From the NCBI RefSeq assembly GCF_003315795.1, contig NZ_QMEY01000001.1:372001-436000 (forward strand): DNA of 64,000 bases, read 5' to 3'. Shown piece by piece: positions 63,421 to 64,000 of the stretch. The DNA is from Spongiactinospora rosea. GTDB lineage: Bacteria > Actinomycetota > Actinomycetes > Streptosporangiales > Streptosporangiaceae. Position numbers and translations under genes: made by a program. The notes under the pieces were generated by a model. It saw nothing but the letters and a program-made list of their open reading frames with translations, had not been told where the DNA came from and did not search any database. Each line of letters begins with the position of its first letter. Within the stretch, counting starts at the first letter, position 1.

Positions 63421-64000
63421 TTGGCGACCCCCGCTCTCCCCCCCGGCGGGGGTCGCCCCTTTGCCCCCCAAAGCACACCCCGCCTCGCCGCCCCGGTCCG
63501 CACCACCCCAGCCCCCCTCGCCGAGGACGCGTAACCCCCCGGCTCGCACCAAGATCGCAGGCATCACTTCCCGGGCCCCCGCGCGCGCCTAGCAGTCACC
63601 CACCGAACTCCTCGACCCCAGTACCTCCCTTCCCGCTACTCCCCACCGCCCGTATACGCGGTGCCCGCCATCGCCCCGCCCGCCATCCACCGCCGGGCCC
63701 GGAGCCATCGCCGGCCCCCTCCCACCGCGAGGCGTCGCCATCCCCCGTCCACGCCCGCGCCCCTCACACCCCTTCCGGCCGCCCCACGCCCGGCCACCCA
63801 CCGACGCCGTACGGTCCTCGTGGACGCCACCCGCCGCCCACCGCTGGCACATGCTCGGCTTCTACGGCCGTCCACCGCCCATCACCGCCGCACACGCCTC
63901 GTCGATCATCGCGTCTTTCCGCCGGACGCTGCCCGCTCCCGACCGGTGCCACGGTGCCCCACTTGTCGACGTCGCCCGCTGACGCTGAACGGTCCTCATG
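63421..64000. other. Strongly C-skewed tract without a recognisable gene
   Basis: 580 bases where C greatly exceeds G on the plus strand (runs such as CTCTCCCCCCCGG, GCCCCCCAAAG and CCCCAGCCCCCCTC). Minus-strand frames give only Gly/Arg/Ala-rich strings with no family likeness. It may be untranslated or a low-complexity region. Confidence 0.5.

Noticed and set aside
63589..63952. Minus-strand frames in the C-rich tract
   Set aside because: Gly/Arg/Ala strings produced by base skew only.

Overview
The window is very high-GC DNA from a filamentous-type actinomycete. The evidence is a WhiB regulator, mycothiol-type and FluC-pair genes, GTG starts, and gene order. From about 47.5 kb rightwards the order is ponA2-like PBP, whiB4/wblA, two ArsA-like ATPases, DUF4177, ridA, NUDIX, MBL hydrolase, crp, nth, CoA-NUDIX, marP, DUF309, ephE, holin-like protein, nhaA, acs. 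This matches the block known around Rv3667-Rv3682 of Mycobacterium and SCO3562-SCO3580 of Streptomyces. Codon use and small-gene style suggest Streptosporangiales, but that is inference.

Layout. 1-2.1 kb: end of an XRE/TPR regulator with two divergent small genes. 2.2-5.4 kb: a carboxymuconolactone decarboxylase/ECF41 sigma pair, then a TetR-thioesterase cluster. 5.3-9 kb: MmyB-like regulator, aldehyde dehydrogenase, a GNAT gene broken by two frameshifts, SRPBCC protein. 9-14 kb: an OtrA/TetM-like ribosomal-protection GTPase, divergent from an unrecognised two-gene cassette (acetyltransferase-like plus cysteine-peptidase-like protein, then a membrane-anchored partner). 14-22.6 kb: accessory metabolism and regulators (maleylpyruvate-isomerase-like, GNAT, two FluC genes, TetR-P450, a hydrolase without its serine, an HTH-SRPBCC-hydrolase operon, a membrane pentapeptide protein). 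22.6-30.8 kb: complete kdp potassium-uptake locus (tiny ORF-kdpF-kdpA-kdpB-kdpC against kdpD-kdpE). 30.8-36.6 kb: a five-gene catabolic/transport operon with a GntR regulator. 36.6-39.4 kb: ABC-F protein with a leader peptide, facing a TetR-small membrane protein pair.

39.4-43.6 kb is the most island-like part: decayed ABC transporter genes, a DarT-DarG toxin-antitoxin (phage-defence) pair, an XRE-like regulator and little else, ending at a tRNA-Pro(CGG) gene. 43.7-62.7 kb is conserved core. 62.7-64 kb shows no convincing gene and ends in a strongly C-skewed tract.

Several genes show a TANNNT box six bases before the start codon, which fits leaderless transcripts. Candidate new biology: the 11.3-14 kb cassette, the ABC-F leader system, and the DarTG island.
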